DNA of 44,815 bases, from assembly GCA_038253135.1 (NCBI GenBank), contig JBBSHJ010000015.1, positions 1 to 44,815 of the forward strand, written 5' to 3'. Source of the DNA: JBBSHJ01 sp038253135 (lineage in GTDB: Bacteria > Actinomycetota > Actinomycetes > Mycobacteriales > QHCD01). The translations under genes and the position numbers were made by a program. The notes beneath the pieces are model-generated. The model made no database searches. It was not told where the DNA came from and saw only the letters and a program-made list of their open reading frames with translations. Positions 16,501-24,549 of this stretch are shown in pieces (the stretch's first letter is position 1; every line of letters begins with the position of its first letter).

Positions 16501-17178
16501 TCAGGGCAGCGTCCAGTCGATCGGGCCGCTGCCCTGCTCGGCGAGCAGGGCGTTGACCCGGCTGTAGGGCTTGGAGCCGAAGAACCCGCGGGCGGCCGAC
16601 AGCGGGCTGGGGTGCGCGCTCTGCACGACCGGGGTATCGGCGAGCAGCGGACGCAGCGATTGCGCGTCCCTGCCCCACAGGATGGCCACGAGGGGTCCGG
16701 ATCGCGCGACCAGAGCGCGCACGGCCTGGTCGGTGACCTGCTCCCAGCCCTTGCCGCGGTGCGAGGCCGGCGACCCGGGGCGGACGGTGAGCACTCGATT
16801 GAGCAGCAACACGCCGCGGCCGGTCCACGGCGAGAGGTCGCCGGTGCCGGGCACCGGCACCCCGACGTCGTCGACCAGCTCGGTGAACATGTTGCGCAGG
16901 CTCCCGGGCAACGGCCGGACCGACGGCTCGACCGAGAACGACAGGCCGACCGGGTGCCCGGGTGTCGGATAGGGGTCCTGGCCGACGATGAGCACGCGTA
17001 CGCCGTCGAAGGGTTGGGTGAAGGCCCGAAGGACGCGGTCGCCCGCGGGCAGGTAGCGACGATCGGCCGCGAGCTCGGCCCGCAGGAAATCGCCCATCGC
17101 CGCGATCTGACCAGCGGCCGGTTCCAACGCATCGGCCCAGCCCGGATCCAGGATCTCCGCCAGCGGTCGTGGACTCAT
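16501..17178 (-). CDS. ung: Uracil-DNA glycosylase, family 1
   Basis: A 225-residue enzyme that removes uracil from DNA at the first step of base-excision repair. Motif A is VGQDPYPTPGHPVGLSFS (catalytic Asp68). The uracil-recognition strand is GVLLLNRVLTV, with SHRGKGWEQ and VAILWGRDAQ following. Motif B is HPSPLSAARGFFGSKPYSRVN. The PTPGHPVG variant of motif A is usual in actinobacteria. It sits 41 bases downstream of the DUF2550 gene on the same strand and may be read from the atp operon. Confidence 0.95.
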   Translation of the reverse strand: MSPRPLAEILDPGWADALEPAAGQIAAMGDFLRAELAADRRYLPAGDRVLRAFTQPFDGVRVLIVGQDPYPTPGHPVGLSFSVEPSVRPLPGSLRNMFTELVDDVGVPVPGTGDLSPWTGRGVLLLNRVLTVRPGSPASHRGKGWEQVTDQAVRALVARSGPLVAILWGRDAQSLRPLLADTPVVQSAHPSPLSAARGFFGSKPYSRVNALLAEQGSGPIDWTLP

Positions 17179-17219
17179 GCCGTCACCGGGTCGCCGTCGG
17201 ACCGCGCGCGGGCGGGCAC

Positions 17220-17669
17220 CTACACCGGCCTCGGCCGGGCCCGGTGGGTCTGTGCCGACCCGGGCGGCGACGACTCGAGCCAGGACAGGAAGCCCGGAAT
17301 GGCATCCGGCGTCAAGGCCAGCTGGACCAGCGTGCCGTCGACGCTGCACTCGAGCACCGCCGCGCGCGGCTGCACCCCCCACGTTTCGACACTGTCCGGG
17401 TCGCGCTGGCGCTCGACCGCGATGGCGGACCGGGACAGCATCCGGCTCGGTCGCGGCATCAGGCTGAGGGCGCGAAACCACTCGAGCTGGTCGCCGGCGT
17501 ACCGGCCGACACCCAGCGCCCAGCCGCCGCCGGCCTTGCCGACCCGGATCCGCAGGGCCATGTCGACGGCTCCCGCCGCCCGCAACAGGATCCGGCGCCG
17601 CACGACGAGCGCGAGGATGAGGACAACGATGACAGCGAGGACGGCGAGGACAATCTCGATGAATTGCAT
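17220..17669 (-). CDS. DUF2550 family single-pass membrane protein
   Basis: A 149-residue protein with one N-terminal membrane segment (about residues 3-24, IEIVLAVLAVIVVLILALVVRR) and a cytoplasmic domain of DUF2550 type: ALRIRVGKAGGGWALGVGRYAGDQLEWFRALSLMPRPSRMLSR and VQLALTPDAIPGFLSWLESSPPG. The function is unknown. It follows atpC by 24 bases, the conserved actinobacterial position, so it is probably the last gene of the atp transcript. Confidence 0.85.
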   Translation of the reverse strand: MQFIEIVLAVLAVIVVLILALVVRRRILLRAAGAVDMALRIRVGKAGGGWALGVGRYAGDQLEWFRALSLMPRPSRMLSRSAIAVERQRDPDSVETWGVQPRAAVLECSVDGTLVQLALTPDAIPGFLSWLESSPPGSAQTHRARPRPV

Positions 17670-17693
17670 CGGCTCGCCCGCCCTTCGCCCGGC

Positions 17694-18131
17694 TCAGGCC
17701 GCGCGACCGACCGCGGCAAGGCGGATGCGCGCACGTTGTTCGGCGGCCGGTGCCCACGGCTCGTCGCCGGCATCGCGCGCCCGCTCGAGTGCCTGCGCCG
17801 CCCGGTCGGCGTCGATGTCGTCGGCGAACTCGGCCGTCTCGGCGAGGATGGACACGCCGTCCTCCGTCACCGAGATGAAGCCGCCGTGCGGAGCGACCAC
17901 CAGCTCGGCCCCCTCGGTGCGCCGGATGCGTACGACGCCGTCCAGCCGGCCGAGCAACGGGGTGTGGCCCGGCTGCACGCCAAGCTCGCCTTCGGTCGTC
18001 CGGGCGATCACGATCGTCGCGTCACCGGACCACAACTCCTGCTCGACCGAGACGACCTCGACATGCAGCGCGCCGGATCGGGTCCCGGTCCCGCCGCCGT
18101 CAGCGTCACGGGCCGACGCCACGTCAGTCAT
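17694..18131 (-). CDS. atpC: F1Fo ATP synthase epsilon subunit
   Basis: Part of the central stalk of F1, coupling rotation and inhibiting hydrolysis. The N-terminal beta-sandwich is clear (LHVEVVSVEQELWSGDATIVIARTTEGELGVQPGHTPLLGRL, then HGGFISVTEDGVSILAETAEFADDI), followed by a short helical tail (DRAAQALERARDAGDEPWAPAAEQRARIRLAAVGRAA). I chose ATG 18131 (145 residues) because GGAAGGA lies seven bases upstream. The in-frame GTG at 18137 is too close to that Shine-Dalgarno. The N terminus has an Asp/Gly-rich leader before the fold begins. Confidence 0.93.
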   Translation of the reverse strand: MTDVASARDADGGGTGTRSGALHVEVVSVEQELWSGDATIVIARTTEGELGVQPGHTPLLGRLDGVVRIRRTEGAELVVAPHGGFISVTEDGVSILAETAEFADDIDADRAAQALERARDAGDEPWAPAAEQRARIRLAAVGRAA

Positions 18132-18237
18132 AATCACGTCCTTCCGGTCCTGCCCTGCTTCGCCCTCGTGCTCGGGAACTCGAGGGTCCCCTATCCTGCC
18201 GTTCCCCGGAGCCCTGTGTCATCAAGGCCTGTGTTCA

Positions 18238-18357
18238 TCAGCCGTGGTGTGACGCCCAGATCGCCAGCAGGACGATGCCCGCGAACATCACGAGTCCGCC
18301 CAGAAGGATCAGCCAGCCCTGGACCGGCTGACCCGGTCGTTGCGGATCCATCGGCAT
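18238..18357 (-). CDS. 39-residue single-pass membrane ORF inside the atp operon, not recognised
   Basis: Between atpD and atpC a short frame reads MPMDPQRPGQPVQGWLI, continuing as a hydrophobic helix (LLGGLVMFAGIVLLAIWAS) and ending HHG. It starts 16 bases after the atpD stop, uses G/C-ending codons in nearly every position like its neighbours, and predicts one transmembrane helix with a Pro/Gln-rich cytoplasmic lead and a His-His tail. The Shine-Dalgarno is weak. I do not recognise a family. It could be a small accessory protein of ATP synthase or an unrelated micro-membrane protein. Expression is unproven. Confidence 0.55.
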   Translation of the reverse strand: MPMDPQRPGQPVQGWLILLGGLVMFAGIVLLAIWASHHG

Positions 18358-18373
18358 CCGGCCAGCCTAGCGA

Positions 18374-19831
18374 TCACGCCTTGCCGGCAATTCGCTTGGC
18401 GTTGGCTTCTACGTCCTCGATGCCGCCGCAGTTCAGGAACGCCTGCTCGGGCAGGTGGTCGTAGTCCCCGTCGCACAGCGCCTTGAAGGACGAGATCGTG
18501 TCCTCGACCGGAGTGAACTTCCCCGGGATACCGGTGAACTTCTCGGCCACGAAGAACGGCTGCGAGAGATAACGCTGCAGCCGCCGGGCCCGTTGCACGA
18601 CGATCTTGTCCTCCTCAGACAGCTCGTCGACGCCGAGAATGGCGATGATGTCCTGCAGCTCCTTGTTGCGCTGAAGGATCTCCTTCACCCGCTGCGCCAC
18701 GTCGTAGTGGTCCTGGCCCACGTAGCGTGCGTCCAGGATTGTCGAGGTCGAGGCCAGCGGATCGACCGCCGGGAAGATCCCCATCGAGGCGATCGACCGC
18801 TCGAGGTTGGTCGTCGCGTCCAGGTGGGTGAAGACCGCCGACGGCGCCGGGTCGGTGTAGTCGTCGGCCGGCACGTAGACCGCCTGCAGCGAGGTGATCG
18901 AATGCCCGCGGGTCGAGGTGATCCGCTCCTGCAGCTGGCCCATCTCATCGGCCAACGTCGGCTGATACCCCACCGCCGAGGGCATCCGGCCGAGCAGGGT
19001 CGACACCTCTGAGCCGGCCTGGGTGAAGCGGAAGATGTTGTCAATGAACAGCAGCACGTCCTGGTCCTGCTCGTCGCGGAAGTACTCGGCCATCGTCAGC
19101 GCCGACAGGGCCACGCGCAGGCGGGTGCCCGGCGGCTCGTCCATCTGACCGAAGACGAGGGCGGTGTCGTTGATGACGCCGGCCTCGATCATCTCCACCC
19201 AGAGGTCGTTACCCTCGCGGGTGCGCTCGCCCACGCCGGCGAACACCGACGTGCCGGAGAACTCCCGCGCGATCCGGGTGATCATCTCCTGGATGATGAC
19301 CGTCTTGCCGACGCCGGCCCCGCCGAACAGGCCGATCTTGCCGCCCCGGACGTAAGGGGTGAGAAGGTCGATGACCTTGATGCCGGTCGGCAGCATCTCG
19401 GTCTGGCCCTCGATCTGGTCGAATGCCGGCGCCGATCGGTGGATCGGCCACGTCTCGCCCTCGAAGCGGGCGTCCGGGTCGTCGAGGCAGCGGCCCAGGG
19501 CGTTGAAGACGTGCCCCTTCACCTGGTCACCGACGGGGACGGAGATCGGCGCGCCGGTATCGGCGACGCCGGCACCGCGAACGAGACCGTCGGTGGGCTG
19601 CAGCGCGATCGCCCGCACCATGTTGTCGCCCAGGTGCTGGGCCACCTCGAGGTCGAGGACGCGGTCGTCCTGGTCGGCGATCCGCAGCGTCAGCCGGTTG
19701 AAGAGCTCCGGGATGGCGCCGTGCGGGAACTCGACATCGACGACCGGGCCGATGATGCGGACGACCCGGCCGGTCGCATTGCCGGTCGCCGATGCGGCCC
19801 CGGAATCGGTGGCGGTGGCGGTCATATCCAT
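18374..19831 (-). CDS. atpD: F1Fo ATP synthase beta subunit
   Basis: The 485-residue catalytic subunit of F1. Walker A GGAGVGKT is at 170-177, with the GERTREGNDLW region, Walker B DVLLFIDNIFRFTQ and the conserved DELSEEDK of the DELSEED lever. The first 20 residues are an Ala/Thr-rich leader. Two starts are possible: ATG 19831 with GAGGA ten bases upstream, and ATG 19825 with AAGGGG six bases upstream. The ribosome-binding region is part of a three-copy 15-bp repeat (19838-19882). Confidence 0.98.
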   Translation of the reverse strand: MDMTATATDSGAASATGNATGRVVRIIGPVVDVEFPHGAIPELFNRLTLRIADQDDRVLDLEVAQHLGDNMVRAIALQPTDGLVRGAGVADTGAPISVPVGDQVKGHVFNALGRCLDDPDARFEGETWPIHRSAPAFDQIEGQTEMLPTGIKVIDLLTPYVRGGKIGLFGGAGVGKTVIIQEMITRIAREFSGTSVFAGVGERTREGNDLWVEMIEAGVINDTALVFGQMDEPPGTRLRVALSALTMAEYFRDEQDQDVLLFIDNIFRFTQAGSEVSTLLGRMPSAVGYQPTLADEMGQLQERITSTRGHSITSLQAVYVPADDYTDPAPSAVFTHLDATTNLERSIASMGIFPAVDPLASTSTILDARYVGQDHYDVAQRVKEILQRNKELQDIIAILGVDELSEEDKIVVQRARRLQRYLSQPFFVAEKFTGIPGKFTPVEDTISSFKALCDGDYDHLPEQAFLNCGGIEDVEANAKRIAGKA

Positions 19832-19837
19832 CCCCTT

Positions 19838-19882
19838 GCTTTCCTCGATACGGCTTTCCTCGGTACGGCTTTCCTCGGTACG
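19838..19882 (-). repeat. Three 15-bp tandem repeats carrying Shine-Dalgarno cores before atpD
   Basis: On the minus strand the unit CGTACCGAGGAAAGC occurs three times in a row. The copy nearest atpD has one change (CGTATCGAGGAAAGC). Each unit contains GAGGAAAG, a Shine-Dalgarno-like core. The copy nearest the gene serves atpD, and the others stack two further possible ribosome-docking sites behind it. Confidence 0.9.
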
Positions 19883-19904
19883 GCGGCGTGCGGTGCGGGG
19901 CCGA

Positions 19905-20951
19905 TCATCTGGAGGCCGCGAGCGCGTCGGCGCCGCCGACGATCTCGGACAGCTCCTGGGTGATCACAGCCTGTCGCGCCTGGTTGATCTGGCGGGTGTA
20001 ACCCTTGATCAGCTCGTCGGCGTTGTCGCTGGCCGCGGCCATGGCGCGCTGGCGAGCGGCCGACTCCGACGCGGAGGCCTCCAGCAATGCGGCGTACAAC
20101 CGGCTGGTGACGTACTGCGGCAGCAGCGACTCCAGCAGGGTTTCCGGGTCTGGCTCGAACTCGTACTCCGGCAGGTAGCCGGCGGGAGGTGCCTCGGTCG
20201 ACTCCTCGACCACGAGCGGCGCGATCCGCTTGGCCACCGCCCGCTGCGTCACCATGTTGACGAACTCGGTGTAGACGATGTGCAGCTCGTCGACGCCCTG
20301 CAGGGCACCACTGGTCGTCGTGTCGCCCGCCAAGGCGTCGCCGCCCTGGGCGGCGCGACTCTCGCTCACGCGCACCTGCCCGCGGACGGCGGCGTCGTCG
20401 ATCCTGGAGTCGTCCCGCAGATCGACCGAGGACTCGGGGCCCTCGACGGTCTCCTCGGCGTCGGTCATGAAGGCCCGGACGAGGGCCTCGCCCACGTCGC
20501 GGGCGTGCGGGTAGTGCGGCTGCTCGGAGAATCCGGTCCACTCCGCCTCGATCGGCCGGTTGCGGAAGCGGTAGTAGGTCACGCCCTTGCGGCCGATCAG
20601 GTACAGCTTGGGTTCCTTGCCCTGCTCCTGCAGCAGCTCGGCCAGCTCGTTGGCGGCCTTGATCGCGTTGGAGCTGTAGCCGCCGGCCAGGCCACGGTCA
20701 CTCGTGACGACCAGGATGGCCGCCGTCTTCGGCTCCTCGCGCTCGTGCAGCAGTGGGTGCTCGAGGTTGCTGGTGCTGGCCAGCGCCGACAGGGCTCGGG
20801 TGAGCTGCTCGGCGTAGGGCTGGCTGGCCCGCATCCGGGCCTGCGCCTTGCCGATGCGGGAGGCCGCGATGAGCTCCATCGCCTTGGTGATCTTCTGCGT
20901 CGATACCACCGACGTGCGCCGACGGCGCAGCACGCGCAAGTTCGCGGGCAC
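19905..20951 (-). CDS. atpG: F1Fo ATP synthase gamma subunit with enlarged insertion
   Basis: The 348-residue rotor shaft of F1. The N-terminal helix (RRRTSVVSTQKITKAMELIAASRIGKAQ) and C-terminal helix (ASDNADELIKGYTRQINQARQAVITQELSEIVGGADAL) form the coiled coil inside alpha3beta3. TSDRGLAGGYSSN is conserved. Residues about 164-219 are an acidic, Ser/Ala-rich insertion (from DAEETVEGPESS to TSGALQG) just before VDELHIVYTEF. Mycobacteria have a much shorter loop here, linked to latent ATP hydrolysis. The GTG start has GGAG seven bases upstream and lies 3 bases after the atpA stop. Confidence 0.95.
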   Translation of the reverse strand: MPANLRVLRRRRTSVVSTQKITKAMELIAASRIGKAQARMRASQPYAEQLTRALSALASTSNLEHPLLHEREEPKTAAILVVTSDRGLAGGYSSNAIKAANELAELLQEQGKEPKLYLIGRKGVTYYRFRNRPIEAEWTGFSEQPHYPHARDVGEALVRAFMTDAEETVEGPESSVDLRDDSRIDDAAVRGQVRVSESRAAQGGDALAGDTTTSGALQGVDELHIVYTEFVNMVTQRAVAKRIAPLVVEESTEAPPAGYLPEYEFEPDPETLLESLLPQYVTSRLYAALLEASASESAARQRAMAAASDNADELIKGYTRQINQARQAVITQELSEIVGGADALAASR

Positions 20952-20954
20952 GGG

Positions 20955-22601
20955 TCAGCTCCGGTCCGGCGCCGGCGGCGTGTAACGGGTGACTTTCTCC
21001 TGGCCGACATCGCCGGACTGCATCGCCTCGGCCTCCTCGTGGCCGAGGATCGACTTGCCGGAGGACGTCGTGAACTCCGCCTTCACCTCGTCGATGATCG
21101 AGCCGAGCGTGTCGGTGATCTCGTCATTGATCTCGCCGGACTCGCGCAGGGTATCGAGCACGCCACTGTCGCTGTGGGCCACCCGCTCGAGCATGGCCTC
21201 CTCGAAGGCGCGGACGTCCTCGACCGGTACGTCGTCGAGCTTGCCCGTCGTGCCGGCCCAGATCGAGACGATCTGACGCTCGACGGGGTAGGGCGTGTAC
21301 TGCGCCTGCTTGAGCAGCTCGTACATCCGCTCGCCGCGGGCCAGCTGGGACTTGGAGGCGTCGTCGAGGTCGGAGCCGAAGGACGCGAACGCCTCCAGGT
21401 CGCGGTACTGCGCGAGGTCGATCCGCAGCGTTCCGGCCACGGCCTTCATCGCCCTGACCTGCGCGCCCGAGACCCGGGATACGGAGTTGCCGACGTCCAT
21501 CGCCGGCCGCTGGCCGGAGTTGAAGAGGTCGGACTCGAAATAGCACTGGCCATCGGTGATCGAGATGACGTTGGTCGGGATGTAGGCGCCGATGTCGTTG
21601 GCCTTGGTCTCGATGATCGGCAGGCCGGTCATCGAACCGCCGCCCATCTCATCGGAGAGCTTGGCGCAGCGCTCCAGCAGCCGGGAGTGCAGGTAGAAGA
21701 CGTCGCCCGGATAGGCCTCGCGGCCCGGCGGGCGGCGCAGCAGCAGCGATACCGCGCGGTAGGCCTCGGCCTGCTTGGACAGGTCGTCGAAGACGATCAG
21801 CACGTGCTGCCCGTCGTACATCCAGTGCTGCCCGATCGCCGAGCCGGTATAGGGAGCGATGTACTTGAAGCCGGCCGAGTCCGACGCCGGCGCCGCCACG
21901 ATGGTCGTGTAGTCCATCGCCCCGGCATCATCGAGCGCGGCCTTCACGTTGGCGATCGTGGAGGCCTTCTGGCCGATCGCGACGTAGATGCACTTGACCT
22001 GCTTTTTCGGATCGCCGCTGCGCCAGTTGTCGGCCTGGTTGATGATCGTGTCGACCACGACCGCGGTCTTGCCGGTCTGCCGGTCACCGATGATCAGCTG
22101 CCGCTGGCCGCGGCCGATCGGCGTCATCGCGTCGATCGCCTTGATGCCGGTCTGCAGCGGTTGGCGGACCTCCTGGCGCTGCACGACCGACGGGGCCTGC
22201 AGCTCCAGCTCCCGATACTCGCTGGTCTGGATCTCGCCGCGACCGTCCAACGGACTGCCCAGCGGGTCGACGACCCTGCCCAGGTAGGCGTCGCCGACCG
22301 GCACGGACAGCACCCGGCCGGTGCGCTTGACGCTCTGGCCCTCCTCGATGTGCTCGGCGTCGCCGAGGATCACCACACCGATCGAGGAGACGTCGAGGTT
22401 GAGCGCCAGGCCCAGCACGCCGCCGGGGAACTCGAGCAGCTCGTTGGTCATCGCCGACGGGAGCCCCTCGACGTGCGCGATACCGTCGCCCGTGCTCGCG
22501 ACCGTGCCGACCTCTTCGCGGGTCGCGTCGGTGGAGTATGACGACACGTAGTTCTCGATCGCGCTGCGGACCTCGTCCGCGGAGATCGTCAACTCGGCCA
22601 T
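20955..22601 (-). CDS. atpA: F1Fo ATP synthase alpha subunit
   Basis: The 548-residue non-catalytic nucleotide-binding subunit. The P-loop is GDRQTGKT (172-179), followed by the VYVAIGQKAST-type strand (IYVAIGQKASTIANV), the VLIVFDDLSKQAEAYR Walker B region, and the conserved SRVSGAQVRAMKAVAGTLRIDLAQYR block. After the usual end (EFTTSSGKSILGHEEAEAM) there is a tail of about 18 residues (QSGDVGQEKVTRYTPPAPDRS). Extended alpha C termini restrain ATP hydrolysis in mycobacteria, although this tail is different in sequence. It lies in the operon between atpH and atpG. Confidence 0.98.
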   Translation of the reverse strand: MAELTISADEVRSAIENYVSSYSTDATREEVGTVASTGDGIAHVEGLPSAMTNELLEFPGGVLGLALNLDVSSIGVVILGDAEHIEEGQSVKRTGRVLSVPVGDAYLGRVVDPLGSPLDGRGEIQTSEYRELELQAPSVVQRQEVRQPLQTGIKAIDAMTPIGRGQRQLIIGDRQTGKTAVVVDTIINQADNWRSGDPKKQVKCIYVAIGQKASTIANVKAALDDAGAMDYTTIVAAPASDSAGFKYIAPYTGSAIGQHWMYDGQHVLIVFDDLSKQAEAYRAVSLLLRRPPGREAYPGDVFYLHSRLLERCAKLSDEMGGGSMTGLPIIETKANDIGAYIPTNVISITDGQCYFESDLFNSGQRPAMDVGNSVSRVSGAQVRAMKAVAGTLRIDLAQYRDLEAFASFGSDLDDASKSQLARGERMYELLKQAQYTPYPVERQIVSIWAGTTGKLDDVPVEDVRAFEEAMLERVAHSDSGVLDTLRESGEINDEITDTLGSIIDEVKAEFTTSSGKSILGHEEAEAMQSGDVGQEKVTRYTPPAPDRS

Positions 22602-22660
22602 GATCTCGTCGTCCCTATCTCTCTCGGTTTCTCGGGGGCTGATGGTTCAGTGTCCGTCAC

Positions 22661-22763
22661 GTTCATTTCAGGGCCTGTCGGGCGACGATGCCAGGCGCGC
22701 CGCCCTCCGGGCGACGGGTCGCACCAGGAGCACCTTGTTCATGCCAGGGCCCGTCGGGCGACG
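22661..22763 (-). repeat. Imperfect 27-bp direct repeat of the atpH 3' end in the atpH-atpA gap
   Basis: Positions 22737-22763 (last codons and stop of atpH) and 22661-22687 match at 24 of 27 bases, 76 bases apart. The second copy would also read VARQALK-stop, mirroring VARRALA-stop of atpH, but in a different frame relative to atpH. It is probably a relic of a local duplication. The intergenic span holds no other recognisable gene. Confidence 0.75.
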
Positions 22764-23554
22764 GACAATTTGTGCACCACGCTGCCGTCGATGACCTCGT
22801 CACCGACCCTGACGACCATGCCGCCGAGCAGGTCGGGCTCGACCTCGACCCGCAACTCGACATCCCGACCGTAGATGCGGGTCAGCGCGGCGACCAGCCG
22901 ATCGTGCTGCTCCGCGGTCAGGGGCACCACGCTCGTCGCCACGGCCACGAGACGGTCACGTCGTACCGCCGCCATGGTGGAGATCTGGCCGACGACGTGC
23001 TCCAGGCCGCGCCCACGGGAGCTCGCCGTCGCCTGTTCGAGCAGCCGCTTGGTCTGCGCGCTCACCTTGTCGCCGACCACCGCGGCGAGCAGTCCGATCC
23101 GCCGGTCCGTGGGTCGGGTGCGGTCAGAGAGCAGGAGCTGCAGCTCGGGCTCGCGGGCAAGGACACGTCCGAACCGGAACAGCTCGTCCTCGACGGTGTC
23201 GAGGCGCCCCTCGCGCTCGGCCGAATACAGCAGCGACTCCCGCCCGAGTGCGTCGACGGCGTCCGAGAGGTCGCCCGGCGCACCCCATCCACCGCGGACG
23301 GCGGATTCGAGCAGCGACGCCGTCTCGTCACCGACCTTGTTGGACAGCAGTCTCGACAGGAGTCCGGCCTTCGCATCGGCCGCCGATGACGGGTCGGTGA
23401 GCAGCCGGCGCAGGATCGGGTTGCCATCGATCAGCTCACCGACCGAGAACATCTCGTCGGCGACCCGCGCCAGCGTCTGCGGGTCGCTGGCGCCGGCGAA
23501 TCGGCGCAACTGCTCCTGCACCGCCGCCAGCGTGTCTCGGCTCGCACCTTGCAT
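22739..23554 (-). CDS. atpH: F1Fo ATP synthase delta subunit
   Basis: A 271-residue peripheral stalk protein linking F1 to the b subunits. The N-terminal helical domain spans MQGASRDTLAAVQEQLRRFAGASDPQTLARVADEMF and onwards. The C-terminal domain (LVAVATSVVPLTAEQHDRLVAALTRIYGRDVELRVEVEPDLLGGMVVRVGDEVIDGSVVHKLSVARRALA) is the classic OSCP/delta signature. Its length is the actinobacterial norm, longer than the roughly 180 residues of E. coli. It is not fused to b as in mycobacteria. Its ATG shares a base with the atpF stop (TGATG), so the two are coupled. Confidence 0.95.
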   Translation of the reverse strand: MQGASRDTLAAVQEQLRRFAGASDPQTLARVADEMFSVGELIDGNPILRRLLTDPSSAADAKAGLLSRLLSNKVGDETASLLESAVRGGWGAPGDLSDAVDALGRESLLYSAEREGRLDTVEDELFRFGRVLAREPELQLLLSDRTRPTDRRIGLLAAVVGDKVSAQTKRLLEQATASSRGRGLEHVVGQISTMAAVRRDRLVAVATSVVPLTAEQHDRLVAALTRIYGRDVELRVEVEPDLLGGMVVRVGDEVIDGSVVHKLSVARRALA

Positions 23555-24189
23555 CAGTGCTGTCCTGACCCCGGCGGCCCGGATGACGGGCGGATCGCGG
23601 TGGCGCCACCCGAAGCACCGGCGGGCTCCGACATCCCGTCGAGCTCGTCGATGAAGCGATCCACCGTGCCGCGTCGGCGGGTTTCGTCCTCCAGGTTTTC
23701 GCCCAGGACTCGGCCGGCGAGCTGCACGGAGAGCTGCCCGATCTCGGTCCGCAGCTCGGAGACGACCTGCCGCCGCGACGCGGCCAACTCGGCCTCGCCG
23801 TGCGCCTGGATCCGGTCCGACTCGGTCCGAGCGGCCTCGCGCATGTCCTCGACGATGCGCTGACCCTCGGCCCGGGCGTTCTCGCGGATCTGCGCCGCTT
23901 CGGAACGGGCTCCGGCGAGCTGCTCCTGGTACTGCTTCAGCGCGGCCGCGGCCTCGGCCTGTGCCTCTTCGGCCCGCTTTATGCCACCTTCGATCGCTTC
24001 GGTGCGCTCGGCGTAGGTTTGCTCGAATCGCGGCGTGACGTATTTCTTCATCAGCCACACCAGGATCAGGAACACGATGACGACGAGGATGATCTCGGCG
24101 GTGTGCGGAATAACCGGGTTGGGACTTTCCTCGGCCGCCCGGTCGCCCGCAGCGAGAAGCCTCGCGGCGTGCTGCATGTGCTGGTCCAT
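23554..24189 (-). CDS. atpF: F1Fo ATP synthase b subunit
   Basis: A 211-residue peripheral stalk subunit. One N-terminal membrane helix (about residues 32-47, EIILVVIVFLILVWLM) is followed by the conserved KKYVTPRFEQTYAERTEAIEGGIKRAEEAQAEA, and then a long Ala/Glu/Arg coiled coil to about residue 165. The last 35 residues (MSEPAGASGGATAIRPSSGPPGSGQH) are a disordered Gly/Ser/Pro tail not typical of the family. It lies 15 bases after atpE and overlaps atpH by one base. Confidence 0.95.
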   Translation of the reverse strand: MDQHMQHAARLLAAGDRAAEESPNPVIPHTAEIILVVIVFLILVWLMKKYVTPRFEQTYAERTEAIEGGIKRAEEAQAEAAAALKQYQEQLAGARSEAAQIRENARAEGQRIVEDMREAARTESDRIQAHGEAELAASRRQVVSELRTEIGQLSVQLAGRVLGENLEDETRRRGTVDRFIDELDGMSEPAGASGGATAIRPSSGPPGSGQH

Positions 24190-24204
24190 CGACGAGAGCC
24201 CTGC

Positions 24205-24411
24205 TTACTTGAGCACGAATGCGAGGGCGATACCGATGATCGCGAGCGCTTCGGTGAGTGCGAAGCCGAAGATCGCGATCGACTGCAGTCGGTTCTGCGC
24301 CTCGGGCTGACGCGCGACGCCGTTGATGTACGCCGCGAAGATCAGGCCGATGCCGACGCCCGGGCCGATGGCCGCGAGGCCGTAGCCGATCATGTTGAGG
24401 GAGCCTGCCAT
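24205..24411 (-). CDS. atpE: F1Fo ATP synthase c subunit
   Basis: A 68-residue hairpin of two membrane helices forming the proton-driven rotor ring. Helix 1 has the packed glycines GPGVGIG, the polar loop is ARQPEAQNRLQ, and helix 2 carries the proton-binding carboxylate Glu54 in FALTEALAIIGIALAFVL. Glu rather than Asp at this site and no Na+-binding signature suggest a proton ring. AAAGGA lies ahead of the ATG at 24411. The 138-base gap to atpB (24412-24549) holds no gene. Confidence 0.97.
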   Translation of the reverse strand: MAGSLNMIGYGLAAIGPGVGIGLIFAAYINGVARQPEAQNRLQSIAIFGFALTEALAIIGIALAFVLK

Positions 24412-24549
24412 TTTCTCGACGTTCCTTTCGGTTGCGAGGTCCGCGGCGGTCGTCGGCCTCGGTCTGGTTGCGGTTCTTGGTTCTTTGGATCGTGCCGTCG
24501 TGCGATCGATTCAGTTATCCGGCGCCGCTAGCGCAAATCGATGACCGGA

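Noticed and set aside
16171..18252. A 693-residue plus-strand frame
   Set aside because: It is the antisense shadow of ung, DUF2550 and atpC, with no recognisable domain.
19359..22541. A 1060-residue open frame on the plus strand
   Set aside because: It is antisense to atpD, atpG and atpA. Long antisense frames are expected in GC-rich coding DNA, and its translation is Leu/Arg/Gly-rich without family motifs.
22663..22863. 66-residue minus-strand frame ending VARQALK
   Set aside because: It overlaps atpH in another frame. The ending reflects the duplicated atpH 3' segment, not a separate gene.
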